42,670 nt of DNA from Segatella copri (GTDB taxonomy: Bacteria > Bacteroidota > Bacteroidia > Bacteroidales > Bacteroidaceae), in assembly GCF_019127135.1 (NCBI RefSeq), contig NZ_JAHOEA010000035.1, forward strand, positions 1-42,670, in the 5' to 3' direction. Position 1 is the stretch's first letter; each line of letters starts with the position of its first letter. The position numbers and the translations under genes are program-made. The notes beneath the pieces were generated by a model. The model had not been told where the DNA came from. It worked only from the letters and a program-made list of their open reading frames with translations, and searched no databases. Below, one piece after another: positions 32,550 through 39,948 of the stretch.

Positions 32550-32966
32550 TTATCTTAAATATTTCCTATCCCTCTTAGCATCCTTCTCTTCGAGGTAGCT
32601 GATAGAACTCTGAATATAATCACGCTCCCACTCGCTCTCGTGCAATTTCTCATCGCCATAGAGCAGAAGGTCGAGATCCAGCGGAACATCTACCTTACGA
32701 TAAGGACCACGGATTCTGCGTCCGCATCTCTGCTCCACACTCCGCAGCGCGGCAAGCACAGACTTCTTAGAGCAGATGGTCTCCCCCAACATCACCTGAT
32801 TCAGAAACTTGTCTGAATTCTCCAGTCCGATAGGCTCAGTCCACATGCGCGGACCAAAAAGGCTGTTCCTGAACATACAACTCAGATGTTCATGCGCCTT
32901 CAACACATTCTCCTCCTGATTTCTGTTAGAGCCGATAGCTATAATTACTTTTGTACGAGTTTTCAT
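32550..32966 (-). CDS. folK: HPPK-like protein (short FolK)
   Basis: About 138 residues starting MKTRTKVIIAIGSNRNQEEN. FolK adds pyrophosphate to 6-hydroxymethyl-dihydropterin in folate synthesis. The N-terminal AIGSN, FLNQVM, CGRRIRGPYRKVDVPLDLDLLLYG with the two Mg2+-binding Asp residues are present. The family's C-terminal P-H-x-x-x-x-x-R-x-F segment is missing; the protein ends in a charged helix (ERDYIQSSISYLEEKDAKRD). It could be a lineage-specific short form or a truncated one. The neighbouring folate genes are absent here. Confidence 0.78.
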   Translation of the reverse strand: MKTRTKVIIAIGSNRNQEENVLKAHEHLSCMFRNSLFGPRMWTEPIGLENSDKFLNQVMLGETICSKKSVLAALRSVEQRCGRRIRGPYRKVDVPLDLDLLLYGDEKLHESEWERDYIQSSISYLEEKDAKRDRKYLR

Positions 32967-33050
32967 TATTAAAATCATTATTTCTACAAAACAAGTCAGT
33001 TTCTCTCAGAAGAGACAGATAGCCCCTGCATTTGTATGTCATATTTTGTG

Positions 33051-33058
33051 CAAAGATA
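33051..33058 (-). promoter_or_regulatory. -7 element for folK
   Basis: TATCTTTG on the minus strand, ~85 nt upstream of the folK start and divergent from the promoter at 33102. Confidence 0.55.
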
Positions 33059-33101
33059 TTAAAAATTTTGTAATAAACCGCGATTTATCCGTTTTTTTTT
33101 A

Positions 33102-33109
33102 TATTTTTG
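33102..33109 (+). promoter_or_regulatory. -7 element immediately before the glucosaminidase gene
   Basis: TATTTTTG ends only 4 nt before the ATG at 33114. If it is the active promoter, transcription starts at or near the start codon, giving a leaderless or nearly leaderless mRNA. No clear TTTG is found 19-20 nt upstream. Confidence 0.5.
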
Positions 33110-33113
33110 CAGA

Positions 33114-34037
33114 ATGAATCATCTAAAAGCAAACATTTTAGGGCTCGCTCTGCTCTGCTGCCTCCCGATGGGCGCACAGCTGAAGTGGAACCAGGCCTAT
33201 CAGACATATATCAACCAGTATAAGGATCTTGCCATCGAGCAGATGCTCCGTTACCGCATTCCAGCCAGCATCACCCTAGCACAGGGACTGTTTGAGAGTG
33301 CGGCAGGAAGGAGCGACCTCGTACGCCAGGGCAACAACCACTTCGGCATAAAATGTCACAACTGGACGGGACCAACCCAGTACCACGACGATGATGCCCG
33401 GGGCGAATGCTTCCGCGTATACCAGGACGCAAGAGACAGCTACGAAGACCACAGCAAGTTTCTGGCGCGCCAGCCACGCTACGCACGCCTCTTCGAACTC
33501 TCGCAGCACGACTACAAGGGATGGGCTCGCGGACTGAAAGCCTGCGGCTACGCCACCAACCCGCAGTATGCCAGCAAGCTGATACAGATCATAGAGCTCT
33601 ACAAGCTCAACCAGTATGACAAGGCCAAGCGCTACGACCGCTTCATGGCTACCCACAGCGGTACCGACCAGCCTGTAAACGCCGAAGGATTGCTGCACCC
33701 TATCCATATCTTCAACAAGAATTACTATCTCTATGCCCGCGAAGGCGACACCTTCAAGAGCATAGGCAAGGAGGTGGGCATCAGCTGGCGCAAACTGGCT
33801 CGCTACAACGAGCGCAACAAGCACGCCGTGCTGCATAAGGGCGACATCATCTATCTGAAGAAGAAACGCTCCAAGGCACCTAAGCAGTATAAGAAGCGCC
33901 CTCACGTGATACAGCCGGGCGAAAGCATGTACACCATCTCGCAGAAGTATGGCATCCGACTGGAGAAACTCTACAAGATGAACCATCTCGACCCTAACAT
34001 CCCGGTAAGCGTAGGAACAAGGCTGAGGGTGAGATAA
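33114..34037 (+). CDS. Secreted glucosaminidase (GH73) with two LysM domains
   Basis: A 307-residue exported cell-wall hydrolase. The signal peptide ends near MGAQ (residue ~21). Residues ~25-165 form the GH73/mannosyl-glycoprotein endo-beta-N-acetylglucosaminidase-like domain with the catalytic Glu61 in LAQGLFESAAGRSDL and NHFGIKCHNW. Two LysM peptidoglycan-binding motifs follow: YYLYAREGDTFKSIGKEVGI and HVIQPGESMYTISQKYGIRL. Role: peptidoglycan remodelling. A gene for an M64 peptidase follows on the same strand, 92 nt on, after repeats. Confidence 0.93.
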   Translation: MNHLKANILGLALLCCLPMGAQLKWNQAYQTYINQYKDLAIEQMLRYRIPASITLAQGLFESAAGRSDLVRQGNNHFGIKCHNWTGPTQYHDDDARGECFRVYQDARDSYEDHSKFLARQPRYARLFELSQHDYKGWARGLKACGYATNPQYASKLIQIIELYKLNQYDKAKRYDRFMATHSGTDQPVNAEGLLHPIHIFNKNYYLYAREGDTFKSIGKEVGISWRKLARYNERNKHAVLHKGDIIYLKKKRSKAPKQYKKRPHVIQPGESMYTISQKYGIRLEKLYKMNHLDPNIPVSVGTRLRVR

Positions 34038-34039
34038 GG

Positions 34040-34125
34040 GATGAGTGATTAGTGATTCGGTCACTTGGTGATTCGGTGAGAAATGTGAATAAAATGTGAA
34101 TGTGAATGTGAATTTTAAATGAAAA
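34040..34125. repeat. Two dispersed repeat families between glucosaminidase and peptidase genes
   Basis: GGATGAGTGATTAGTGATTC followed by GGTCACTTGGTGATTCGG, then AATGTGAATGTGAATGTGAA TTTTAAATG. They fill nearly the whole gap. Confidence 0.7.
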
Positions 34126-34129
34126 TACA

Positions 34130-35419
34130 ATGAAGAGAATGATATTATCCCTCGCCACCATGGCGATGCTGATGGCGCCCGGCACAATAAAGGCGCAAAA
34201 CTTTGACGACTATTTCACAGACAAGACGCTGCGGGTAGACTATACCTTTGCCGGCAACCAGAAGCAGCAGATGATAGCCGTAGACGAACTCAACGTAATG
34301 CCACGCTGGTACGGCAAACGGCAGCGACTGGCCGAACTCCCGGTAGAGGGCAACGGACAGATAACCGTACGCGACCACCGCTCGGGCAAAATCATCTACC
34401 GCAACTCCTTCTCCACCCTCTTCCAGGAATGGCTCTCCTATCCAGAGGCAGAGAAGAACACGCAGAGTTTCGAGAACGTATTCCTCGTTCCGATGCCGAA
34501 AGATACCGTAGACATCACCCTCGACCTGCGCAACAACCGCCGCGAGATAACCACCACGCTCACCCACCAGGTAGCGCCGAAAGACATTCTGATTCATCAG
34601 AAAGGCAACAAACCTACACCATACGTCACCCTGCAGCAGGCTGCCGACACCACCCGATGCATCCACATCGCATACGTGGCTGAAGGCTATACCGATGCAG
34701 AGATGCCTGTCTTCCTGAAAGATGCGCAGGAGGCTACAGAGGCCATCTTCGCCCACGAACCCTTCAAGAGCATGAGAGACCGCTTCAACATCGTAGCCGT
34801 AAAGTCGCCATCCAAGCAGAGCGGGCCTAGCATCCCAGCCCAGGGCATCTGGCACGAGACCGCCCTCAGCTCTCATTTCGACACCTTCTACAGCGACCGC
34901 TACCTTACCACCCTGCATCTCAAAGACCTGCACAACTGGCTGGCAGGTACCCCTTACGAGCACATCATCGTGCTGGTAAATTCGGATAAGTACGGCGGTG
35001 GCGGCATCCTCAATTCATACAATCTCACCACCTGCCACCAGAAATGGTTCAAGCCGGTAGTGGTGCATGAGTTTGGCCATTCCTTTGCCGGACTTGCCGA
35101 TGAATATGCCTACGAGCAGGAGCAGATACCGATGTATCCTCACGATGTAGAGCCTTGGGAGAAGAACATCACTACCCTTGCCGATTTCCACGGAAAATGG
35201 GAGAACATGATAGACAAGAAGACCAAGATTCCTACTCCGCTCTCAAAGAAAGAGAAGGTGGCGGTGAGCAAGGTGGGTGTCTTCGAAGGTGCCGGATACA
35301 GCGTGAAGGGCGTTTACCGCGGTGTGCAGGACTGCCGTATGCGCATCAACGAAACGCCGGAATTCTGCGCAGTATGCAAGAAGGCGCTGCAGGACATCAT
35401 CGACTTCTACACGAAATAA
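34130..35419 (+). CDS. Secreted M64 family (IgA-type) metallopeptidase
   Basis: A 429-residue exported zinc peptidase. A signal peptide ends near TIKAQN (residue ~22). The N-terminal M64-associated domain spans ~25-150; the catalytic domain carries HEFGHSFAGLADEYAYE with the HExxH-like HEFGH at 313-317 and a downstream Asp/Glu. IHIAYVAEGYTDAEM is also typical. Family members include an IgA-cleaving peptidase, but the natural substrate here is unknown. A cytidine deaminase gene follows 24 nt after the stop. Confidence 0.92.
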   Translation: MKRMILSLATMAMLMAPGTIKAQNFDDYFTDKTLRVDYTFAGNQKQQMIAVDELNVMPRWYGKRQRLAELPVEGNGQITVRDHRSGKIIYRNSFSTLFQEWLSYPEAEKNTQSFENVFLVPMPKDTVDITLDLRNNRREITTTLTHQVAPKDILIHQKGNKPTPYVTLQQAADTTRCIHIAYVAEGYTDAEMPVFLKDAQEATEAIFAHEPFKSMRDRFNIVAVKSPSKQSGPSIPAQGIWHETALSSHFDTFYSDRYLTTLHLKDLHNWLAGTPYEHIIVLVNSDKYGGGGILNSYNLTTCHQKWFKPVVVHEFGHSFAGLADEYAYEQEQIPMYPHDVEPWEKNITTLADFHGKWENMIDKKTKIPTPLSKKEKVAVSKVGVFEGAGYSVKGVYRGVQDCRMRINETPEFCAVCKKALQDIIDFYTK

Positions 35420-35443
35420 AGAAATCATAAAAACATTATATCT

Positions 35444-35926
35444 ATGAAAGAGCAAACCCTAAACATCAGATACATGGTGGCTCAGCTCTCAGAGTTGAGC
35501 CAGCAGGAGCAGGAACTCGTAAACAGGGCGAAGGCTGCCACCAGCAATGCGTATGCTAACTACAGCCACTTCTATGTGGGAGCAGCCCTGCTCTTGGGCG
35601 ACGGCAGAATAGTGATTGGAGCCAACCAGGAGAACGCCGCCTTCCCATCGGGACTCTGTGCCGAGCGCAGCGCCATCTTCGGTGCCCAGAGCAACTATCC
35701 CGACCAGCCTATCCTGACGCTCGCCATAGCAGCGAGAAACGGGAATGGTTTCCTCAAGTCGCCTATCTCGCCATGCGGAGCCTGCCGCCAGGTGATACTG
35801 GAGATGGAAGACCGCTACCAGCGCCCCGTACGCATCCTGCTCTATGGCGAGAACGGCATCTACTGCTTCGACAGCATCAAAGACCTTCTCCCATTCTGCT
35901 TCGTAGATTCGAACATGAAGGAATAA
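35444..35926 (+). CDS. cdd: Cytidine deaminase
   Basis: A 160-residue zinc enzyme turning cytidine/deoxycytidine to uridine forms for pyrimidine salvage. Zn ligands and catalytic Glu are Cys72-Ala-Glu74 (GLCAERSAIF) and Cys111/Cys114 (PCGACRQV). YSHFYVGAALLLGDG is the substrate region. Length fits the tetrameric class. Terminated by a shared hairpin facing the convergent beta-helix gene. Confidence 0.95.
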   Translation: MKEQTLNIRYMVAQLSELSQQEQELVNRAKAATSNAYANYSHFYVGAALLLGDGRIVIGANQENAAFPSGLCAERSAIFGAQSNYPDQPILTLAIAARNGNGFLKSPISPCGACRQVILEMEDRYQRPVRILLYGENGIYCFDSIKDLLPFCFVDSNMKE

Positions 35927-35967
35927 GATTACAGAGCCCACTTAAAAAAAGGGGCTCAGGATATAAG

Positions 35968-36020
35968 AAAAAGCCCTACAGGAAGTTTGCATCATGCAGA
36001 CTTTCCTGTAGGGCTTTCTT
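35968..36020. terminator. Bidirectional terminator between convergent genes
   Basis: AAAGCCCTACAGGAA (35970-35984) / TTCCTGTAGGGCTTT (36003-36017), a perfect 15-bp stem, flanked by A5 left and TCTTCTT right. Confidence 0.9.
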
Positions 36021-36040
36021 CTTATTCCTCCTTATACTCA

Positions 36041-37483
36041 TTATTCCTCCCTATATTCAAAGCATCCTGCGGCAGACTGCTCTTTCTTTCTCGGCAAACC
36101 ATCACGGTCGGTTGCAGGCAGGGTTTCGGCATCTGCCTTACCTATTGCTGCCGACTCCTTGCGCAGATGGAAATCATACTTCAGATTGTCGGTGTCGAAA
36201 AGGCGGAAATGCTTCTCGGCAAACACCGTCGTATCCTTGATGTCCTCATAAACCACATGGGTGAACTTCAGACTGTCGTCCGTCTCCAACTTCTCCGTGC
36301 GCAACACACAATGGTCGAAGAGGAAATTGAAGGCATCCTCCTCTTTCGGAGCCTCCCAAACCACCTCATCATCATGATAGCCCGTTACGAGCGAATTTCT
36401 TACCTCGAAACGAGGCAGCGGAGAGGCAAAACCGATGGCAGACTCGCGGCGCCCGTCAAACGGATAGAACTGGGCTATGGTGCAGCCGTTTACCTCAACA
36501 TCGCCACCCTCAACATAGAGCGGATGGTTCAGACAATTGGTTATCTGCGAGTTATAAATCTGCACCTTGGCAGAATCAATCCTCACACCGTAGCCCTGAC
36601 TGTTATGAATCGTAGCATTCTCGATGAGCAGTTTCTGCTTCGTAGCATCGCCCGCTTCTATCATCACAGCATCGTAGGCACTATGAATATCAGCAAACGA
36701 AATTCTGCAGTCATGAGCCGAAGACATCAGTCTGATTCCCTGCCACTGTCCCGGTGTGCGGTCATAAGGCAGATAATCGAACATGTGGTCCAGTCGGTCG
36801 CCTCGCATCACCACTTCCCTGTCCTTTTCGCCCTCAATCTTCAGCGACCCGAACACCTGCAAACCCGCATTCTCGTGGAAATAGAGTTGGGTGCCCGGAG
36901 CAATGGTCAGCGTAGCAGCCGAATCAACCCTGATGCCGCCATAAACCACTACCGGCAGCGTGCTCTCCAGCAGCTGGTCCTGCTTCACCTCGAGCGAATT
37001 GAGTTTCATCGCATCCCATGAAAACGCCCTCAGGTTCACCTTCTGCTCCACGCCACTTTCCAGCGCAAACACCAGGTTGTCGCTCACCAGCTGCGGCTCT
37101 TCGCTGTTCTGCATCGCCGAAGTCAGTTCTACGAACACACGTATGCTGTCACCCTTCCTGATCTCCACATTCTGCGTCTGGAATCCCGCTTCGCTGCCCA
37201 GGTAAGAGCCGTCAACATTCACCCGGTAGCCCTTCTGGTTACCGTTTTCCAGACGCACCGACTGGCAGCGCAGAGCCTTGCCCGTACGGTTGTAAACCCA
37301 GAAGCTTCGGGTAGGCGTAGGCACATTCGAGAAGGTGGTGTCCATCTTCAGCGTATCTACCGAAAACGAGAGCACATCTCCCCTCGACGTTGAGAAACTC
37401 TCATCGTCGGCACAACTGGCAAGCAGGGCGCTCATCGCCATCCCTACACCCATTATATACAAAAATCCCTTTTTCCGTTTCAT
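36041..37483 (-). CDS. Beta-helix surface lipoprotein, hypothetical
   Basis: A 480-residue lipoprotein with signal ending at SALLASC (Cys24). The N-terminal part is a beta domain (VPTPTRSFWVYNRTGKALRC). From ~170 a right-handed parallel beta-helix is indicated by repeated short strands and turns: GIRVDSAATLTIAPGTQLYF, NAGLQVFGSLKIEG, ISFADIHSAYDAVMIEAG, VQIYNSQITNCLNHPLYVEG. It ends SAAGCFEYREE. It lacks recognisable catalytic residues of pectate lyases. Its first codons form the 3' arm of the lrgAB terminator. Confidence 0.85.
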   Translation of the reverse strand: MKRKKGFLYIMGVGMAMSALLASCADDESFSTSRGDVLSFSVDTLKMDTTFSNVPTPTRSFWVYNRTGKALRCQSVRLENGNQKGYRVNVDGSYLGSEAGFQTQNVEIRKGDSIRVFVELTSAMQNSEEPQLVSDNLVFALESGVEQKVNLRAFSWDAMKLNSLEVKQDQLLESTLPVVVYGGIRVDSAATLTIAPGTQLYFHENAGLQVFGSLKIEGEKDREVVMRGDRLDHMFDYLPYDRTPGQWQGIRLMSSAHDCRISFADIHSAYDAVMIEAGDATKQKLLIENATIHNSQGYGVRIDSAKVQIYNSQITNCLNHPLYVEGGDVEVNGCTIAQFYPFDGRRESAIGFASPLPRFEVRNSLVTGYHDDEVVWEAPKEEDAFNFLFDHCVLRTEKLETDDSLKFTHVVYEDIKDTTVFAEKHFRLFDTDNLKYDFHLRKESAAIGKADAETLPATDRDGLPRKKEQSAAGCFEYREE

Positions 37484-37506
37484 ATCTATAAAAACGGAAA
37501 AAGGGA
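37466..37506 (-). terminator. lrgAB terminator overlapping the next start codon
   Basis: On the minus strand TCCCTTTTTCCGTTT (37506-37492) pairs perfectly over 15 bp with AAACGGAAAAAGGGA (37480-37466), followed by TTTTT. The loop carries the ATG of the lipoprotein gene and the 3' arm its codons 2-6. Confidence 0.8.
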
Positions 37507-37525
37507 AATATTATTGTATCTGCCT

Positions 37526-38218
37526 CTACATAAACAGAGCAAAGATGGATGAGCCAATAACCGTCATCACACCGCAAACCACGATGCTCAGACTGCTCAT
37601 GGCTCCCTCTATGGTACCCATTTCCATCGCCTTTGCCGTACCCAGCGCATGGGAAGAACAGCCGATGGCGATACCTTTGGCAATAGGCTCTTTGATGGAG
37701 AGAAGCTTCAGGAACTTCTCGGCAAAGATGTTGCCCAGCACACCCGTTACGATGATGACAACCACCGAAACCGAAACATGACCGCCCAACTCCTCAGAAA
37801 CGCCGATACCGATGGCGGTAGTGATGCTCTTAGGCAGGAAGGTAACGTAGGACGCATGGTCGAAATGGAAGATGAGGGCGAGAATGAGCACGGAGCAGAG
37901 ACTCGCCAGCACGCCCGAAACAATGCCGATCAGCACAGCCCGATAATTCTTCTTCAGAAGCTCAACCTGCTGATAAAGTGGCACAGCCAGACAGATGGTG
38001 GCTGGTGTGAGCAGATAGCTGATGCTGTTGGCGCCTGCCGAATAGGTCTTGTAATCTACGCCAGTCAGCAGGAGCGTGATGATGACGAGGATGATGGAGA
38101 TGAGCAGCGGGTTCATCAGCGACCATCCCGTCTTCAGCTTCAGCAGCATGCCTATGCCGTAGGCTGCCAGACTGATGAGAACGCCGAAGAAGACAGAATC
38201 CTGGAACAAGTGGTTCAT
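37526..38218 (-). CDS. lrgB: LrgB/CidB family membrane protein
   Basis: A 230-residue membrane protein with about seven segments, partner of LrgA. Diagnostic motifs are LLTPATICLAVPLYQQ, LPKSITTAIGIGVSEELGG and GCSSHALGTAKAMEMG. The start MNHLFQD at 38218 overlaps the lrgA stop by 4 nt (ATGA); a longer frame over lrgA is rejected. LrgAB are linked to murein hydrolase control and, in some bacteria, to pyruvate or glycolate transport. Confidence 0.92.
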   Translation of the reverse strand: MNHLFQDSVFFGVLISLAAYGIGMLLKLKTGWSLMNPLLISIILVIITLLLTGVDYKTYSAGANSISYLLTPATICLAVPLYQQVELLKKNYRAVLIGIVSGVLASLCSVLILALIFHFDHASYVTFLPKSITTAIGIGVSEELGGHVSVSVVVIIVTGVLGNIFAEKFLKLLSIKEPIAKGIAIGCSSHALGTAKAMEMGTIEGAMSSLSIVVCGVMTVIGSSIFALFM

Positions 38219-38574
38219 TTCTTCGCCTCCTTTCCTTTTCTGATTACCAACTGCGTAATCCAGCCCGAAGCACCCATCACGACGAAGGTGCTGACCACCG
38301 TAACTACGATATACTGGAACCATGCATTGCCGATATCCTGATAAGAATCAATGAGTCCTACGGCAGCCGGAATAAACATCACGGGCATGATGGCAATGAG
38401 GAAACTGCTGGTTTCGCGGATATGCTTCACCTTGATCAGTTTTGTTTCCAGCGCAAGGAAGAGCAGAATGATGCCATAGATGCTTGCCGGAATAGGCAAT
38501 GGCAGCAAAAAATGAAGCAATTCCCCCGCAAAGGAGAAAGCTATGATTATCAAAAATTGAATTAAAAACTTCAT
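38215..38574 (-). CDS. lrgA: LrgA/CidA family membrane protein
   Basis: A 119-residue holin-like membrane protein with four hydrophobic segments. LPLPIPASIYGIILLFLAL is the family motif, and the SSFLIAIMPVMFIPAAVGLI segment is conserved. Translationally coupled to lrgB by ATGA overlap. The gap to the upstream kinase-like gene is 54 nt of AACCTTAAACC and TTTGAAC repeats. Confidence 0.92.
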   Translation of the reverse strand: MKFLIQFLIIIAFSFAGELLHFLLPLPIPASIYGIILLFLALETKLIKVKHIRETSSFLIAIMPVMFIPAAVGLIDSYQDIGNAWFQYIVVTVVSTFVVMGASGWITQLVIRKGKEAKK

Positions 38575-38582
38575 GTTGAATT

Positions 38583-38626
38583 ACTTTAAACCTTAAACCT
38601 TAAACCTTGGAACTTTGAACCTTTGA
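38583..38626. repeat. TTAAACC / TTTGAAC simple repeats
   Basis: ACCTTAAACCTTAAACCTT followed by GGAACTTTGAACCTTTGAA occupies the kinase-lrgA gap; related to repeats at 6588 and 11374. Confidence 0.65.
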
Positions 38627-38628
38627 AT

Positions 38629-39195
38629 CTAAATCAAGCTAACGTACTGCTCAATGAGGCTTGCCGTCTCTTCTACGCCCAGGCGCACAGTATCCAGGCA
38701 GATGTCGTAATCATCGGCATTTCCCCAGGTAAGGCCTGTATAATACTTATGATAAGCCACTCTGCAATCCTCGGTGTGCTCTACAAACTCCTCAGCTTCC
38801 TCATACGAAAAGCCCTTCTCCTCCTGAATCTCCTTGATGCGAGCCTCCAGATTGCCGCTCAGGAAAACAGAAATCAGGTCTTTGCGCTCGCGGAAGATAT
38901 AGTTTCCGCAACGGCCGATGATGATACAGTCTTCATCGCCTATCATATCGGCAAGTGTATGGAGCGGTTTTTCTGTCAGCGCCCTCTGCGTTTCGCCAAG
39001 CGACGACATCGAGAAGAGCAGTTCATCTACCGGCCGCTCATCGAAGAAAGCCTCCATCTCGTCGAGCACTCCTCTCTGTTCAGCCATTTCCATCATATTT
39101 TTACGGGTATAAAAAGGAATACCATACTTTTCGGCGAGCAGCTTGCCCACGCGAATAGCGCCACATCCACACTGGCGCGCTATCGTTATAATCAT
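38629..39195 (-). CDS. Cytidylate kinase-like family protein
   Basis: A 188-residue P-loop protein of the cytidylate kinase-like family. The N-terminal nucleotide loop MIITIARQCGCGAIRVGKLL is a variant of the family's GRQ-x-GSGG-x-x-IG: Cys and Ala replace Ser/Gly. IIIGRCGNYIFRER and the lid-like AYHKYYTG follow. Such proteins accompany transporters and tRNA genes in Bacteroidales but are uncharacterised, and CMP kinase activity is not assured. It heads the minus-strand group with lrgAB. Confidence 0.88.
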   Translation of the reverse strand: MIITIARQCGCGAIRVGKLLAEKYGIPFYTRKNMMEMAEQRGVLDEMEAFFDERPVDELLFSMSSLGETQRALTEKPLHTLADMIGDEDCIIIGRCGNYIFRERKDLISVFLSGNLEARIKEIQEEKGFSYEEAEEFVEHTEDCRVAYHKYYTGLTWGNADDYDICLDTVRLGVEETASLIEQYVSLI

Positions 39196-39280
39196 GATTC
39201 TATAAAATTAAAACGTATATAATAATTACTCAGTTCCGTTATCCCCCTCCAGCCCATCCAGGGCGGGAGTTTTATATAGC

Positions 39281-39315
39281 AAAAAAGCTAAGAAGATTTG
39301 ACTCTTCTTAGCTTT
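39281..39315 (-). terminator. Intrinsic terminator of the tRNA-Pro array
   Basis: On the minus strand AAAGCTAAGAAGA / TCTTCTTAGCTTT forms a 13-bp stem with a 6-nt loop, followed by TTT, directly after the last tRNA. Confidence 0.88.
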
Positions 39316-39321
39316 CTTGTG

Positions 39322-39395
39322 TCGGGGCGACAGGATTCGAACCTGCGACCACCTGTTCCCAAAACAGGAGCGCTACCGGGCTGCGCTACACCCCG
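39322..39395 (-). tRNA. tRNA-Pro(TGG), third in transcription
   Basis: 74-nt cloverleaf on the minus strand. Acceptor CGGGGTG/CGCCCCG, anticodon stem CCTGT/ACAGG with loop TTTGGGA (anticodon TGG), T-loop GGTTCGAATCC. CCA is not encoded. Identical to the two other copies. Confidence 0.96.
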
Positions 39396-39435
39396 CTTGT
39401 GCTTTGCTAAAGGTTTGAGTGAGAGAAAAATAGAG

Positions 39436-39509
39436 TCGGGGCGACAGGATTCGAACCTGCGACCACCTGTTCCCAAAACAGGAGCGCTACCGGGCTGCGC
39501 TACACCCCG
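39436..39509 (-). tRNA. tRNA-Pro(TGG), second in transcription
   Basis: Same 74-nt sequence and anticodon TGG; 40 bp from the neighbouring copies. Confidence 0.96.
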
Positions 39510-39549
39510 CTTGTGCTTTGCTAAAGGTTTGAGTGAGAGAAAAATAGAG

Positions 39550-39623
39550 TCGGGGCGACAGGATTCGAACCTGCGACCACCTGTTCCCAAAACAGGAGCG
39601 CTACCGGGCTGCGCTACACCCCG
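39550..39623 (-). tRNA. tRNA-Pro(TGG), first in transcription
   Basis: Same 74-nt sequence; nearest to the promoter at 39686-39717. Confidence 0.96.
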
Positions 39624-39685
39624 CTTACTCATCTCTACGACACCTCTTAAGCATTGCTTTAAGCATCATTTCTGAATTGCGAGTG

Positions 39686-39717
39686 CAAAGGTACTACATT
39701 TTTTCGATTCCACCAAA
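39686..39717 (-). promoter_or_regulatory. Promoter of the tRNA-Pro array
   Basis: On the minus strand TTTG (39714-39717), 20 nt, TACCTTTG (39686-39693). Confidence 0.78.
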
Positions 39718-39777
39718 TTTTTCCCTAACTTTTTTCAAAAAAATATGCATTTTAATGCAAAATGGCTGGGAAACAGG

Positions 39778-39816
39778 CAAAAAATAAGGGCAACCCCTAT
39801 CCGGAATTGCCCTTAT
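39778..39816 (-). terminator. Intrinsic terminator of spt
   Basis: On the minus strand ATAAGGGCAA / TTGCCCTTAT (10 bp), 13-nt loop, followed by TTTTTT. Confidence 0.85.
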
Positions 39817-39908
39817 ACCTTATTATATATAGTGGCGGAAAAGAACCGCAACCATACTTGCTGAACTTCTAAATCAGAAACCGACTGCCCGAATCTGTCA
39901 AACCGAGA

Positions 39909-39948
39909 AGACCGGCAAATCTGATTTCAGACCGGCAAATCTGATTTT
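39909..39948. repeat. 20-bp tandem duplication at the spt 3' end
   Basis: AGACCGGCAAATCTGATTTC and AGACCGGCAAATCTGATTTT in direct tandem, the second abutting the spt stop codon. Confidence 0.8.

Larger units (their letters stand above)
39322..39623 (-). repeat. Triplicated 114-bp tRNA unit
   Basis: Three tRNA genes and two identical 40-bp spacers (CTTGTGCTTTGCTAAAGGTT then TGAGTGAGAGAAAAATAGAG) repeat at exactly 114-bp intervals, a recent tandem amplification. Confidence 0.92.

Noticed and set aside
39322..39623. Regular 114-bp repeats as a CRISPR array
   Set aside because: The repeated units are complete tRNA genes and the spacers are identical, the opposite of CRISPR spacers.
39288..39632. 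114-residue frame with repeated GVAQPGSAPVLGTGGRRFES
   Set aside because: It is a translation of the three tRNA-Pro genes; such frames are a known annotation artefact.
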